Below, one piece after another: positions 26,737-35,581 of a stretch of 64,000 nt of DNA. The translations under genes were made by a program, and so were the position numbers. The stretch is from Microvirga makkahensis (GTDB taxonomy: Bacteria > Pseudomonadota > Alphaproteobacteria > Rhizobiales > Beijerinckiaceae), in NCBI RefSeq assembly GCF_009830105.1, contig NZ_WURB01000016.1:25904-89903 (forward strand). The letters are read 5' to 3'. Within the stretch, counting starts at the first letter, position 1, and each line of letters opens with the position of its first letter. The notes beneath the pieces are model-generated. The model was not told the DNA's origin. It worked only from the letters and a program-made list of their open reading frames with translations, and searched no databases.

Positions 26737-27690
26737 ATGAGCGACAGGCAGCAGAGCATTCTGGACCGCATCGGCAACACGTCCCTGCTCGCCTTGCGCA
26801 GGATCGCCCCCTCGAACGGCACCCGCGTTCTGCTGAAGCTGGAAAACGAGAATCCGACGGGCAGCATGAAGGACCGCATGGCGCTTGCCATGATCGAAGC
26901 GGCGGAGGCGGATGGACGCCTGTCCTCAGGCGCGCCGGTCGTCGAATATACCGGTGGCAGCACCGGCGTCTCCCTGTCTCTCGTCTGCGCCGTGAAAGGG
27001 CATCCCCTCCACATCGTCTCGTCGGATGCCTTCGCCCGGGAAAAGCTCGATCACATGAGAATCCTCGGAGCAAAGCTCCAAGTCGTTCCGAGCGATTCCG
27101 GACGCATGACGGAGAAGCTCACCAGGGACATGATCGAGGCGGCCCGCGTCATCGCGAAGAACATCGGAGCCTTCTGGACGGATCAGATGAGGAACCGGGA
27201 TCAGCTTGCGGCCTATCATGCGATGGCCGATGAGATCTGGATGCAGACCGGCGGCAGGATCGACGGCTTCGTCCAGAGCGTGGGCACTGCGGCCTCCCTT
27301 CGCGGCATCGCGAAGGGCCTGCGGCGGCATGACGAGCGGATTTGCATCGTCGCCGTGGAGCCCGCCGAATCCGCGGTTCTGTCGGGCGGCCCGTCGGGCG
27401 CGCACAGGATCGACGGAATCGGCGCAGGCTACGTGGTGCCGCTCTGGCGCGAGGGCATCGCGGATGCCGTCGAGCGGGTCTCGACGGAAGAGGCGGTGAC
27501 CATGGCCTTCCGGCTCGCCCGAGAGGAAGGTTTCTTTGCAGGAACGTCAACGGGCGCCAATGTCGTCGCCGCCCTGCGTCTGGCCGAACGCCTGGGGCCC
27601 GGCGCCACCATCGTCACCGTGATGTGCGATACGGGGATGAAGTATCTGAGAACCTTCGGCGCCAGGCTCGCAGAGACTTCCGCTCCCTGA
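26737..27690 (+). CDS. Cysteine synthase family PLP enzyme
   Basis: A 317-residue fold-type II PLP enzyme related to cysteine synthase and cystathionine beta-synthase. The lysine lies in NPTGSMKDRMALAMIE, the substrate loop is TGGSTGVSLSL, and the C-terminal glycine loop is GTSTGANVVAAL. Compared with CysK the phosphate loop GTAASLRGIAKGL is near normal (GTxGTxxG). It may make cysteine or another beta-substituted alanine; the real substrate is uncertain. A GTG start at 26689 is possible, but the ATG at 26737 follows GAGGAAGG and fits the family. Probably regulated by the divergent HxlR gene. Confidence 0.82.
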   Translation: MSDRQQSILDRIGNTSLLALRRIAPSNGTRVLLKLENENPTGSMKDRMALAMIEAAEADGRLSSGAPVVEYTGGSTGVSLSLVCAVKGHPLHIVSSDAFAREKLDHMRILGAKLQVVPSDSGRMTEKLTRDMIEAARVIAKNIGAFWTDQMRNRDQLAAYHAMADEIWMQTGGRIDGFVQSVGTAASLRGIAKGLRRHDERICIVAVEPAESAVLSGGPSGAHRIDGIGAGYVVPLWREGIADAVERVSTEEAVTMAFRLAREEGFFAGTSTGANVVAALRLAERLGPGATIVTVMCDTGMKYLRTFGARLAETSAP

Positions 27691-27703
27691 GGGAGCGGCG
27701 CCG

Positions 27704-28387
27704 CTACCGCTCCAGCAGATCGGGCCGCCTCTCGCGGGTAATGCGCTCGGATTCCTCGCGCCGCCAGCGCTCAATGGCGGCGTGGTTGCCGGAGAGCAGC
27801 ACCTCGGGAATGGCGCGGCCTTCCCATTCGCGGGGCCGCGTATAATGCGGATATTCGAGGCGGTTCGATTCGAAGCTCTCCTCGGTGCCGGAGGCCTCCT
27901 TGCCCATGACGCCGGGGAGCAGGCGCACGCAAGAATCGAGCACGATCATCGCCGCCATCTCGCCGCCCGAGAGCACGTAATCGCCGATGGAGACTTCCCG
28001 GAGCCCCCTCGCCTCGATCACGCGCTCGTCGACGCCTTCGAAGCGTCCGCAGACGATCACGATTCCGGGACCGGCCGCGAGTTCGCGCACGGAGGATTGC
28101 GTGAGCGGCTTGCCGCGTGGGCTCATGAGGAGTTTCGGGCGCGGATCATCGGCGGGAACGGCGGCGTCGATGGCGTTGGCCAGCACATCGCAGCGGATCA
28201 CCATGCCCGGCCCGCCGCCGGCGGGCGTATCGTCCACGGCGCGGTGACGGCCGAGGCCGTGATCGCGGATGTTCTTGGCCTCCAACGACCACACGCCGCG
28301 CGCGAGCGCATCGCCGGAGAGCGACAGGCCGAGGGGGCCCGGAAACATTTCGGGATAGAGGGTGAGGACGGTGGCGGCGAAGGTCAC
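27704..28387 (-). CDS. trmD: tRNA (guanine-N1)-methyltransferase
   Basis: A 227-residue SPOUT enzyme making m1G37 in tRNAs that read CNN codons; it prevents +1 frameshifting and is usually essential. Motifs are [36 protein letters not shown] and [16 protein letters not shown] chose the GTG at 28387 ([16 protein letters not shown]), which overlaps the stop of the upstream gene (GTGA). A longer frame to 28483 would run through the upstream gene. It normally sits between rimM and rplS. Confidence 0.95.
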   Translation of the reverse strand: MTFAATVLTLYPEMFPGPLGLSLSGDALARGVWSLEAKNIRDHGLGRHRAVDDTPAGGGPGMVIRCDVLANAIDAAVPADDPRPKLLMSPRGKPLTQSSVRELAAGPGIVIVCGRFEGVDERVIEARGLREVSIGDYVLSGGEMAAMIVLDSCVRLLPGVMGKEASGTEESFESNRLEYPHYTRPREWEGRAIPEVLLSGNHAAIERWRREESERITRERRPDLLER

Positions 28388-28815
28388 GAAGCAAGTCTCT
28401 TTACTTGAAGTCCCCGCCGCAATCGGCGCGGGATCCATTTGGGACGGCGCCTCAATGGTCCGGGCGAGACCGTCGCCCGCCACCGCTCCGAATCGTAGAA
28501 GGAAAAGGAGACCGTGCGAGGGCCTTCTATGCGCAGGTCGTGCAGATGGCCGGTCGCATAGGCGTGCACGATGGACTTCACATCAAGAACGATTTTTTCT
28601 GAAGAGAGAAGCACAATATTCAAGCCCTCCTCGTAGGGGCAATCGTCCACGGAGAAGACGAGATAAGCTCCGTTCGAAGCCCGAAAGACCGCCTCGAGCG
28701 ATGCCCCGGGCAGCCATTGATCCATGACCTCGCCCTCCAAGTCGATCTGCATGACCGGCTGCTGACCGGTCCTAACGAGCCGCTGGACGAGGCGGGTATC
28801 GGCGAGACGTTCCAT
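28384..28815 (-). CDS. Small protein between rimM and trmD, function unknown
   Basis: The 143-residue frame starts at the ATG at 28815, 7 bases after rimM, and its stop overlaps the GTG start of trmD by 4 bases. The sequence is balanced and folded-looking: [27 protein letters not shown], then [20 protein letters not shown], with a basic arginine-rich tail. I do not recognise a family. Tight coupling to trmD and rimM suggests cotranscription with tRNA and ribosome maturation genes. Confidence 0.7.
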   Translation of the reverse strand: MERLADTRLVQRLVRTGQQPVMQIDLEGEVMDQWLPGASLEAVFRASNGAYLVFSVDDCPYEEGLNIVLLSSEKIVLDVKSIVHAYATGHLHDLRIEGPRTVSFSFYDSERWRATVSPGPLRRRPKWIPRRLRRGLQVKRLAS

Positions 28816-28822
28816 GGCCCCA

Positions 28823-29380
28823 CTACGCTTCGTCCTCGCGACCGGGCTCGGGCTTGCCGATTTCAAAGAAATCGTCGGGAAGCGCAGCGACCACGCGCTT
28901 CCCGACAATGTCGACGACCGGCACGAAAGCCTTCGTGAAGGGAAGAAGCGCGGTCGGGCCCTTTCGCGCGGGCGCGATTTCGAGCAGATCGCCGCCGCCA
29001 TAATTGGGCACGCCCACGATGGTGCCGATGACCTCGCCCGCTTCGTCGTGAACGGAAAGGCCGATGAGATCGGCGAGCAGAAATTCGTCTTCCTCGTCGG
29101 GCGGCGGGAGCTTGCCGCGCTCCACGTAGAGCTGCACGCGGTTGAGCGCCTCGGATGCCTCGCGCGTGGTCACGCCGTCGACGATGGCGATCAGAAGATC
29201 GGGAGCGCCTCCGGGGGCGGGGCGGACATTCTTGAGGGTATAGGTTTTGCCGTTCGTCGCGATGAGCGGCTCGTAATCGGCGATCGCCTGCGGATCGCCC
29301 GTATGGGATTTCAGCCGCACCTCGCCTTTCAGGCCATGGGCGCGACCGAACTCGCCCACGAGGACGAGATCGTCCCGCAT
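28823..29380 (-). CDS. rimM: Ribosome maturation factor RimM
   Basis: A PRC-barrel protein of 185 residues from the chosen start, which helps assemble the 30S head around uS19. [24 protein letters not shown] opens the RimM domain and [22 protein letters not shown] and [12 protein letters not shown] are the PRC-barrel marks. The frame is open 53 codons more, to an ATG at 29539 close to the rpsP stop; this stretch is Ser/Pro/Arg-rich and holds a perfect palindrome, so I regard it as a doubtful extension. The preferred ATG at 29380 has AGGAGG about 14 bases upstream, a wide spacing. Confidence 0.9.
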   Translation of the reverse strand: MRDDLVLVGEFGRAHGLKGEVRLKSHTGDPQAIADYEPLIATNGKTYTLKNVRPAPGGAPDLLIAIVDGVTTREASEALNRVQLYVERGKLPPPDEEDEFLLADLIGLSVHDEAGEVIGTIVGVPNYGGGDLLEIAPARKGPTALLPFTKAFVPVVDIVGKRVVAALPDDFFEIGKPEPGREDEA

Positions 29381-29477
29381 GAACGCGGGGGGAGCCTCCT
29401 GCCTCTGGCGAGGAGGAGATTTGGATGAGGGTGTGGTCGCGCCCTTCGACAGGCTGACGCCAGCCCCCCCACCCCTG

Positions 29478-29500
29478 TCCTTTTCCGGACCGGAAAAGGA
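29478..29500. repeat. Perfect palindrome between rpsP and rimM
   Basis: Arms of 11 bases (TCCTTTTCCGG and CCGGAAAAGGA) around a single A. It lies inside the possible N-terminal extension of rimM. It has no T-run, so an RNA processing or attenuation role or a short inserted repeat are both possible. Confidence 0.75.
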
Positions 29501-29544
29501 AGAAGTGGAGCGCTGAGTGAAGCGCTCCTTCTTCGTCATAATGC

Positions 29545-29904
29545 TTACGCAGCCTCGCCTTCGCCGGCAGCGGCCGCGGCAGCCTTGGCCTCGGCGCGCT
29601 CCTGGGCCTTCTTGCCAGGCACCGCCTTCTGCGGGTTGTTGCGGGCCGAACGCTTCAGGAGGCCGGCGGCGTCGAGGAAGCGCAGGACGCGGTCGGTCGG
29701 CTGGGCGCCCTTGGCGAGCCAGGCCTGGATCTTCTCGGCCTCGAGAACGACGCGGGTGGCGTCATCCTTCGGCTTCATCGGATCGTAGGTGCCCACCTTC
29801 TCGATGAAGCGGCCATCGCGCGGGGAGCGCGAGTCGGCCACGACGATGCGGTAGTAGGGACGCTTCTTCGCACCACCGCGGGTGAGACGGATCTTCAGGG
29901 ACAT
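29545..29904 (-). CDS. rpsP: 30S ribosomal protein S16
   Basis: The 119-residue protein starts [22 protein letters not shown] with [20 protein letters not shown], the S16 signature. The last 35 residues are an Ala/Glu/Lys-rich tail typical of alphaproteobacterial S16. It follows ffh by 67 bases and precedes rimM, the standard order. Confidence 0.98.
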   Translation of the reverse strand: MSLKIRLTRGGAKKRPYYRIVVADSRSPRDGRFIEKVGTYDPMKPKDDATRVVLEAEKIQAWLAKGAQPTDRVLRFLDAAGLLKRSARNNPQKAVPGKKAQERAEAKAAAAAAGEGEAA

Positions 29905-29971
29905 TGGGTAACTCCTTCTCGTGTCCTGTGATCAACCTTGTGTCGCTCCGAACCAGTCGGAGCGACGAAAC

Positions 29972-31531
29972 CTATTTCTTCTTCCCGAACGGGAAATTGC
30001 CGAGACCGGGAAGCCCCGGCATCTTCGGGCCGCCGCCGAGACCCGGCAGACCTGGGACTCCCTTCGGCATGGGCGGAAGGGCGCCGCCCGCGCCGCCGGG
30101 GAAATCGGGGAGCTTGCCGCCCATCTGCTTCTGCAGCGCCTCGATCTGCTCGGGCGTCGGCTGGGGCATGCCGCCACCGCCGATGCCGAACATTTTTCCA
30201 AGCGCGCCCGCCATGCCCTTGGCCTTGCCGCCGCCCATCATCTTCATGACATCGGCCATCTGGCGGTGCATCTTGAGCAGCTTGTTGATGTCCTCGACCT
30301 TCACGCCGGAACCCGCCGCGATACGCTTCTTGCGCGAGGCCTTGAGGATGTCCGGGTTGCGGCGTTCGGCGGGGGTCATGGAATCGATGATGGCGCGCTG
30401 GCGCTTGATGACCTTGTCGTCGAGATTGGCGTTCTCGAGCTGCGACTTCATCTTGGCGATGCCCGGCAGCATGCCGAGCATGCCCCCGATGCCGCCGATC
30501 TTTTCCATCTGTGCGAGCTGATCGCGCAGGTCCTCGAGGTCGAACTTGCCCTTGCGCATCTTCTCGGCCATGCGCTGGGCTTTTTCGGCATCGAAATTCT
30601 CGGCGGCCTTCTCCACGAGGGAGACGATGTCGCCCATGCCGAGAATGCGGTTGGCGACACGCGAGGGGTGGAACTCCTCCAGCGCATCGACCTTTTCGCC
30701 CGTACCGATGAGCTTGATCGGCTTGCCGGTCACGGCGCGCATGGAGAGCGCCGCACCGCCGCGGGCGTCGCCGTCCATTCTCGTCAGCACGATGCCGGTG
30801 ACGCCGAGGCGCTGATCGAAAGCGCGGGCGGTGTTGACCGCATCCTGGCCGGTGAGCGCGTCCGCGACGAGCAGGACCTCGTGCGGGTTGGTGGCGGCGC
30901 GCACTTCGGCGGCTTCCGCCATGAGAGCCTCATCCACGGTCACGCGGCCCGCCGTGTCGAGCATCACCACGTCGTAACCGCCAAGCCGCGCGGCCTCCAT
31001 GGCGCGCCGCGCGATCTGCGCCGCCGACTGGCCTGCCACGATGGGAAGCGTGTCGACGCCCACCTGTCGGCCGAGCACCGCGAGCTGCTCCATGGCGGCA
31101 GGTCTACGCGTATCGAGCGAGGCCATGAGCACCTTGCGGTTCTCGCGATCCTTCAGGCGCCGGGCGATCTTGGCCGTAGTCGTCGTCTTGCCGGAACCCT
31201 GGAGGCCGACCATGAGGATGCCGACGGGCGGAACCGCGTTGAGGCTGATCACCTCCGCGTCCGCCCCCAGCATCTCCACGAGCTGGTCGTGAACGATCTT
31301 TACCACCTGCTGACCAGGCGAGACCGACTTGATGACTTCGGCGCCGACAGCGCGGGCGCGCACCTTGTCCGTGAAGGAGCGCACAACTTCCAGTGCCACG
31401 TCGGCTTCGAGCAGCGCGCGGCGGACCTCACGCAGAGCTGCGTTCACATCCTCCTCGGTCAGCGCGCCGCGGCGCGTGAGGGAGTTGAGGATGTTGGAAA
31501 GTCGATCGGAAAGGCCTTCGAACATGATCAA
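29972..31531 (-). CDS. ffh: Signal recognition particle protein Ffh
   Basis: The 519-residue SRP GTPase recognises signal sequences and membrane protein segments at the ribosome and docks on FtsY. The N and G domains show GLQGSGKTTTTAKIA (P-loop), LDTAGRVTVDE and LTRMDGDARGGA; the M domain is Met/Gly-rich (MGGGKAKGMAGALGKMFG). The C-terminal tail is unusually rich in Pro and Gly. Its receptor gene ftsY is at 39709. It overlaps the small YHS-like gene upstream by 4 bases. Confidence 0.97.
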   Translation of the reverse strand: MIMFEGLSDRLSNILNSLTRRGALTEEDVNAALREVRRALLEADVALEVVRSFTDKVRARAVGAEVIKSVSPGQQVVKIVHDQLVEMLGADAEVISLNAVPPVGILMVGLQGSGKTTTTAKIARRLKDRENRKVLMASLDTRRPAAMEQLAVLGRQVGVDTLPIVAGQSAAQIARRAMEAARLGGYDVVMLDTAGRVTVDEALMAEAAEVRAATNPHEVLLVADALTGQDAVNTARAFDQRLGVTGIVLTRMDGDARGGAALSMRAVTGKPIKLIGTGEKVDALEEFHPSRVANRILGMGDIVSLVEKAAENFDAEKAQRMAEKMRKGKFDLEDLRDQLAQMEKIGGIGGMLGMLPGIAKMKSQLENANLDDKVIKRQRAIIDSMTPAERRNPDILKASRKKRIAAGSGVKVEDINKLLKMHRQMADVMKMMGGGKAKGMAGALGKMFGIGGGGMPQPTPEQIEALQKQMGGKLPDFPGGAGGALPPMPKGVPGLPGLGGGPKMPGLPGLGNFPFGKKK

Positions 31532-31743
31532 TCAATTCCTTTTGCGATGAGGGGTACATCGCGATCCGCAATGGCCTTTTCAAAGTGATTGATTGCCGCT
31601 TCGAACTTGTCGCGGCAACCGGGATTGCAGAAGCCGACCACCTCGCCGCGATAGAGGGTGAGTGAATCCGCCGCGATCGGCTTTCCCGACCACGGGCAGG
31701 TCTCGTTGACCGCGTTCTCGATATGCAATGTCGTGTCGGCCAT
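31528..31743 (-). CDS. Small YHS/TRASH-like metal-binding protein
   Basis: A 71-residue protein with the cysteine pattern of YHS/TRASH domains: ETCPWSGKPIAADS, then YRGEVVGFCNPGCRDKFEAA. These small domains are thought to bind metals, for instance in heavy-metal sensors and transporters. Its stop overlaps the ffh start (ATGA), so translation is coupled to ffh. The ATG at 31743 is used; another 4 codons upstream is equally possible. No signal peptide. The physiological role is unknown. Confidence 0.75.
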   Translation of the reverse strand: MADTTLHIENAVNETCPWSGKPIAADSLTLYRGEVVGFCNPGCRDKFEAAINHFEKAIADRDVPLIAKGID

Positions 31744-31755
31744 CGCCTCGTCCAC

Positions 31756-32115
31756 TCACCGCCAGACCCAAAGAGAAACGCGCCCGAGGGCGCATCGCGC
31801 TGTCGGACGTTGACCTCCAGCCTCTCGGGCTGGTCGGCGGCTCAAAGGGGCTCGCTCTACAGATTTGCGTCCAGGCGATAGAGGAAAGACGGCATCAAGT
31901 CAAGGAAAGGTGCTGTCGCACAGAGGTTTAGAGATGAGGCTGGCTTAGGCCCGGCCCGAGTTTGGGCCAGGGGACGGACCTCGCGGGCAGGTCATGGCTG
32001 CCTACAGGCGGGTTCGCCGCGGCTCCCGAAGGGGCTCGCCAGGACCAGATGGCGGCAAGAGCTTCGCGCATCCCCAAAGCCTCACGCCTGCCTCAAGCCC
32101 CGCTCTGCGACGCTC
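31756..32115. other. 360-base intergenic region without a gene
   Basis: Contains a short GCGCCCGAGGGCGC hairpin near 31784 and otherwise no recognised RNA, repeat or coding sequence. A plus-strand frame at 31728-31931 has no ribosome-binding site and no family resemblance. The ffh operon promoter should lie in its left part. Confidence 0.5.
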
Positions 32116-32874
32116 TCATCTGAAACTGTACCGAACCCCCAGCCGCACCTCGTGCGCGCCGATGGAATCGGCGCCGAGTCCGTCTCCGTTGCCGTAGGAG
32201 CGCGTCCTCACGCCGCCGAGGCTGACATAGCGGTAGCCGAGATCGAGCGAGAAGTTCGATGACAGCCGGTACCCGACGCCGGCCATGAGGGCCCAGGCGA
32301 GATCGAAATCGTCGCCGCCGGCCAAACGCTCCACGGTTTCAATCCCTGTAGCCCTGTCATAGGTCGTCAGCGTGTGATCGGAGAGGATGTTGTGCGCTAT
32401 CCCGATGCCCGCACCGACATAGGGCGTGAGGCCCATGATGGGCCTGAAATCCAGGTAACCGTTCAGCATGAGCGTCGATGTCTGGAACGAACCTTCACCC
32501 GTGACAGTCGCCGTGGCGAGGGTCGGCGCAGGCGCGACACCCTTGAAGCGGGCCTGGAAGGTGTGGCCCAGCGTTACGTCTGCCCGGACAACGGGATTGA
32601 AGCGGTAGCCCAGACCGGCACCGAGGACGACGGCGTGACTCATGCTCTCGCGGGTGGGGCTGCTCGTGAGAGATCGAGTGGTGAAGTCCGCATCCGGCCG
32701 CTTGTAATCGACATAGCCGATTTCGCCCCGCAGGTACCAGCCGAGGGAACTCTCTCGCCTGCCCCATGTCACGGGCGCCGAAGGCAGCATGGCTTGGGTG
32801 ATGTCGGCAGCTATGGCGGCCGAACCTATGGTCGCGTAAAGGCCGGCCAAGGCCGTGGTCTTGATCAGTCTCAT
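32116..32874 (-). CDS. Outer-membrane beta-barrel protein, Omp25/31 type
   Basis: A 252-residue protein with a signal peptide (LAGLYATIGSAAIA, cut before ADIT). The mature part has alternating aromatic strands, for example WYLRGEIGYVDYKRPD, VVLGAGLGYRFNPVVRADVTLG, TLMLNGYLDFRPIMGLTPYVGAGIGI and ends with GVRYSFR, a typical C-terminal beta signature with final aromatic residue. It resembles the Omp25/31-type small barrels common in rhizobia. Located alone. Confidence 0.88.
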   Translation of the reverse strand: MRLIKTTALAGLYATIGSAAIAADITQAMLPSAPVTWGRRESSLGWYLRGEIGYVDYKRPDADFTTRSLTSSPTRESMSHAVVLGAGLGYRFNPVVRADVTLGHTFQARFKGVAPAPTLATATVTGEGSFQTSTLMLNGYLDFRPIMGLTPYVGAGIGIAHNILSDHTLTTYDRATGIETVERLAGGDDFDLAWALMAGVGYRLSSNFSLDLGYRYVSLGGVRTRSYGNGDGLGADSIGAHEVRLGVRYSFR

Positions 32875-33640
32875 CGAAGCTCTTCCCTACCCAGCGTGTG
32901 ACACTCACCGCCTTAAGGCGATCGGTAATGTTATGATGTCGCGAATGCGTAAAGAGAACGTTAAGCCTGAATGTTCCTGAAGCCCGCTGCCAAAGCGGAC
33001 CGGCGCGATCCCGAGATTTCATCCTTTGCGCAAGACCTTTTCACCATATGTCCGAACGTCCTTTTCGCGAGCGGTCGGCTTCGACACTCTGGTTTCCGAA
33101 TCGGTCCCACGGCCCTGTCGCGTCTCTTCCGGAGGATGATCGGCCAAACTCGCGGGCTGATGCGGCAGCCGGCCGTCCACATGTGAACGATATTGCTTCG
33201 AGGCAATATGCGTATGCATTATTGCAAATTGCGAGCTGCAGGCAGGCTTGATCTCGTTAGGGAAAGCCTTCCTTGGGCTCCGCCTGGGATCTAGCAAGAA
33301 AATTTCCTTATTGAACTTGTAAGCCGCTGTTAAACGGAAGCAATTTTCCACGATCCCCTGTATCTGGTTTTAAACTCCCACACGCTGAGACTTAATCTGG
33401 AATTTTCGTTACAATATTTCGAGATCCAGCGTGTTGAACCACCGCAGGCGCATTCCCGATTCCAGGGTGCGATTGCAGGAACGGATGATTTGTTTTCCCC
33501 CCGGAGATGTTGCAACAATATTTCCAGAAAGTAGTGCAGACCCATCCATAGGGCCATGCGTATGACGCGGTCCCGGTGCTCAAGTCTGCTTTCCATGAGC
33601 GAATTGCGATTGCAACGATGCACAAGCATTGGAGAAGGCC
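32875..33640. other. 766-base AT-richer region with no intact gene
   Basis: The base composition is clearly lower in G+C than the neighbours, especially 33180-33560. I see a small inverted repeat (ATATTGC...GCAATAT, 33190-33209), repeated words such as CAATATTT and GGCCATGCGTAT (33543-33554 and 33638-33649), and no coding sequence with a credible start. A minus-strand frame of 187 codons at 33330-33893 has no ribosome-binding site and overlaps the genes below. Confidence 0.5.
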
Positions 33641-33881
33641 ATGCGTATAGGTCACGCCGCATCTGGTCCGTCCCGCCAAGCCGGGGCAGCCCCTGCGCAC
33701 GCCGCTCGATGCGGCCAAGCCCAGCAACGATGCGGAATTCTTCCTGCTCGGGAACCTGGAGGTCAGCGGCGACATGCGCCGCCGCTTCATCGAGGGAACG
33801 GGCGTCGTCGGGCCCTACGGCCATATCGTCGAACTGAAGCCGGAGCAGAGAAATGCCCCTAAGAAGATCGTCAAGCGCTAA
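33641..33881 (+). pseudogene. Small gene apparently broken by a frameshift near its start
   Basis: From 33651 to the TAA at 33879-33881 the frame reads like genuine protein (for example NDAEFFLLGNLEVSGDMRRRFIEG and VVGPYGHIVELKPE) but it is blocked upstream by TAG at 33648 and has no start codon. A good ribosome-binding site (GGAGAAGG) and an ATG at 33641 sit in another frame just before, so one missing or extra base would join them into a protein of about 80 residues. It overlaps the lipoprotein gene by 29 bases. The family is not recognised. Confidence 0.55.
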
Positions 33882-34200
33882 GGTCGCCCTCACCGCCTGC
33901 GCAGGGCTCCTGCCCCTGCTCGCTCTCGGCGCCTGCGCGGATTACGTGAAGCACAGGGATACGATCACGTCCTCCGCCGGGGATGCGATAGCGCACAACA
34001 AGGTCGTGCATATCGACGATCCCTGGCCGCGCGGCTCGGGGGATACCCGCGTCACGGGCAATGGCCAGCGCGTGGACAAGGTGACGAAGCGCTATCTCAG
34101 CGGTCCCGGCGCTACCCCGGCCCGTTCTCCGATCTCGATATCCGTCACGCCTCCCCCGCCCAACGCGTCCAACCCGGAAAGCTCGCCTCCGGCACAATAA
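33853..34200 (+). CDS. Small putative lipoprotein, similar in style to tad-locus proteins
   Basis: A 115-residue protein with a basic start (MPLRRSSSAK), a hydrophobic stretch and a lipobox LALGAC, so the mature protein would be lipid-anchored. The mature part reads DYVKHRDTITSSAGDAIAHN and HIDDPWPRGSGDT, a pattern I associate with small proteins in rhizobial Flp/Tad pilus loci; this link is an inference and no other tad gene is in the window. It ends with a Pro/Ser-rich tail. Confidence 0.6.
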   Translation: MPLRRSSSAKVALTACAGLLPLLALGACADYVKHRDTITSSAGDAIAHNKVVHIDDPWPRGSGDTRVTGNGQRVDKVTKRYLSGPGATPARSPISISVTPPPPNASNPESSPPAQ

Positions 34201-34384
34201 GACTCCATGCTGAAGCTGGCAGGATCGCTTCGCCGAAGCGGTTCTGCCTTCGAGACTTGAATGATCGCCAGGGCAGCCTAAGCTCAGAACGGATCCCATC
34301 GCCCGGGACGCGATCGTTGCTTCCATGACGGAGATGCCGGTCGAACCGATGCCGTTGGCCCACGCTTCCCGCCCGAAGGTCTCC

Positions 34385-35449
34385 ATGAACCGCCGCACTC
34401 TCTTGAAAACCCTGAGCGCTCCCGCCCTGGCCGCGACCGGCCTCTTCGGCTGGATGACGGCCGCGCGCGCCAGGAACCCCTATTATCAGGGGCCCGTCAC
34501 CGATCATTTCGACGGGGTGCGGTTCTTCTCGCCCAACCAGCCGCAGGACAAGGGATTCGCCGAATTGCTGCGCTGGCAGCTCGGCGGCGGCCGAAAGGAG
34601 TGGCCGGAGAGCTACCCGAGCCCTTTCCAGGACAAGCCCCCGACCGAGGTGCCAGGACTGCGCACGGCGCTGATCGGCCATGCCTCCTTCCTGATCCAGG
34701 TCGCGGGGCTCAACCTCCTCGTCGATCCGGTCTTCTCGGAACGGGCGAGCCCGGTTTCCTTCTCGGGTCCGAAGCGGGTCAACCCGCCCGGAATCGCCTT
34801 TCGGGATCTCCCGCCCATCCATGCGGTGCTGATCACGCACAACCATTACGATCATCTCGATATCGAGGCTCTGGCAGGCCTCTGGCAGCATCACCGCCCC
34901 CGCTTCGTCGCGCCGCTCGGCAACGATGCGGTGATCCGGGCCGCGCACCCGGAGATTCCTGTGGAGACGCGGGATTGGGGCGGATCGGCCGATCTCGGCC
35001 ACGGGGTCACCGCGCATCTGGAGCCCGCCTATCACTGGTCCGCGCGCGGCATCAACGACCGCCGCATGGCGCTCTGGTGCGCCTTTGTGCTCACCACGCC
35101 CGAAGGAGCGATCTACCATGTCGGGGACACGGGCTTCGGCGACGGCAGGATCTTCCATGCGGTGCGCGAACGCTTCGGCCGGATACGCCTTGCCCATCTG
35201 CCCATCGGCGCCTACGAGCCGCGCTGGTTCATGCAGGCGCAGCACATGAACCCGGAGGATGCGGTGAAGGCGTTCCGAATCATCGCGCCGGAGCAGGCGC
35301 TCGGCCATCATTGGGGCACGTTCCGCCTCACCAACGAGGGCGTCGAAGAGCCGCCGCAGGAACTGGCGGCGGCCTTGCAGGCGGCGGAGATCCCTCCGGA
35401 GCGCTTCAGGGCGTTGAGACCGGGGGAGGCATGGACTCCCTCAGGATGA
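34385..35449 (+). CDS. MBL-fold metallohydrolase (UlaG/NAPE-PLD-like)
   Basis: A 354-residue metallo-beta-lactamase-fold enzyme. THNHYDHLD is the HxHxDH zinc motif, GHASFLIQVAGLNLLVDPVFSERASP the preceding strands, and YHVGDTGFGDG and LGHHWGTFRLTNE hold later metal ligands. This layout matches the RomA/UlaG/NAPE-PLD group, which hydrolyses phosphodiester or lactone bonds. The N-terminus (MNRRTLLKTLSAPALAA) looks like a twin-arginine or Sec signal with two adjacent arginines, so it is probably exported. I used the ATG at 34385 after GAAGG rather than 34325. Confidence 0.85.
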   Translation: MNRRTLLKTLSAPALAATGLFGWMTAARARNPYYQGPVTDHFDGVRFFSPNQPQDKGFAELLRWQLGGGRKEWPESYPSPFQDKPPTEVPGLRTALIGHASFLIQVAGLNLLVDPVFSERASPVSFSGPKRVNPPGIAFRDLPPIHAVLITHNHYDHLDIEALAGLWQHHRPRFVAPLGNDAVIRAAHPEIPVETRDWGGSADLGHGVTAHLEPAYHWSARGINDRRMALWCAFVLTTPEGAIYHVGDTGFGDGRIFHAVRERFGRIRLAHLPIGAYEPRWFMQAQHMNPEDAVKAFRIIAPEQALGHHWGTFRLTNEGVEEPPQELAAALQAAEIPPERFRALRPGEAWTPSG

Positions 35450-35581
35450 GAATTGGCTCAGTCAGGTGGCACGGGCCCTGCGGGCGACGGGCTTCCTGCC
35501 GAGGGTCATGATCAGCAGTCTCAGGGCCGAAACGCCCTCGTCGAGCGTTGATCGGGGTTCCGGCGAGATCGAAAGGAGCGG

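Noticed and set aside
29921..31588. 555-codon plus-strand frame opposite ffh
   Set aside because: Antisense of a clear ffh gene; composition is that of reversed codons, with no family resemblance.
31756..32115. Possible SRP RNA or 6S RNA gene near ffh
   Set aside because: The SRP RNA tetraloop and symmetric-loop sequences were not found by eye in either strand.
33330..33893. 187-codon minus-strand frame in the AT-richer region
   Set aside because: No credible start, mixed codon use, and it overlaps the lipoprotein and frameshifted gene on the plus strand.
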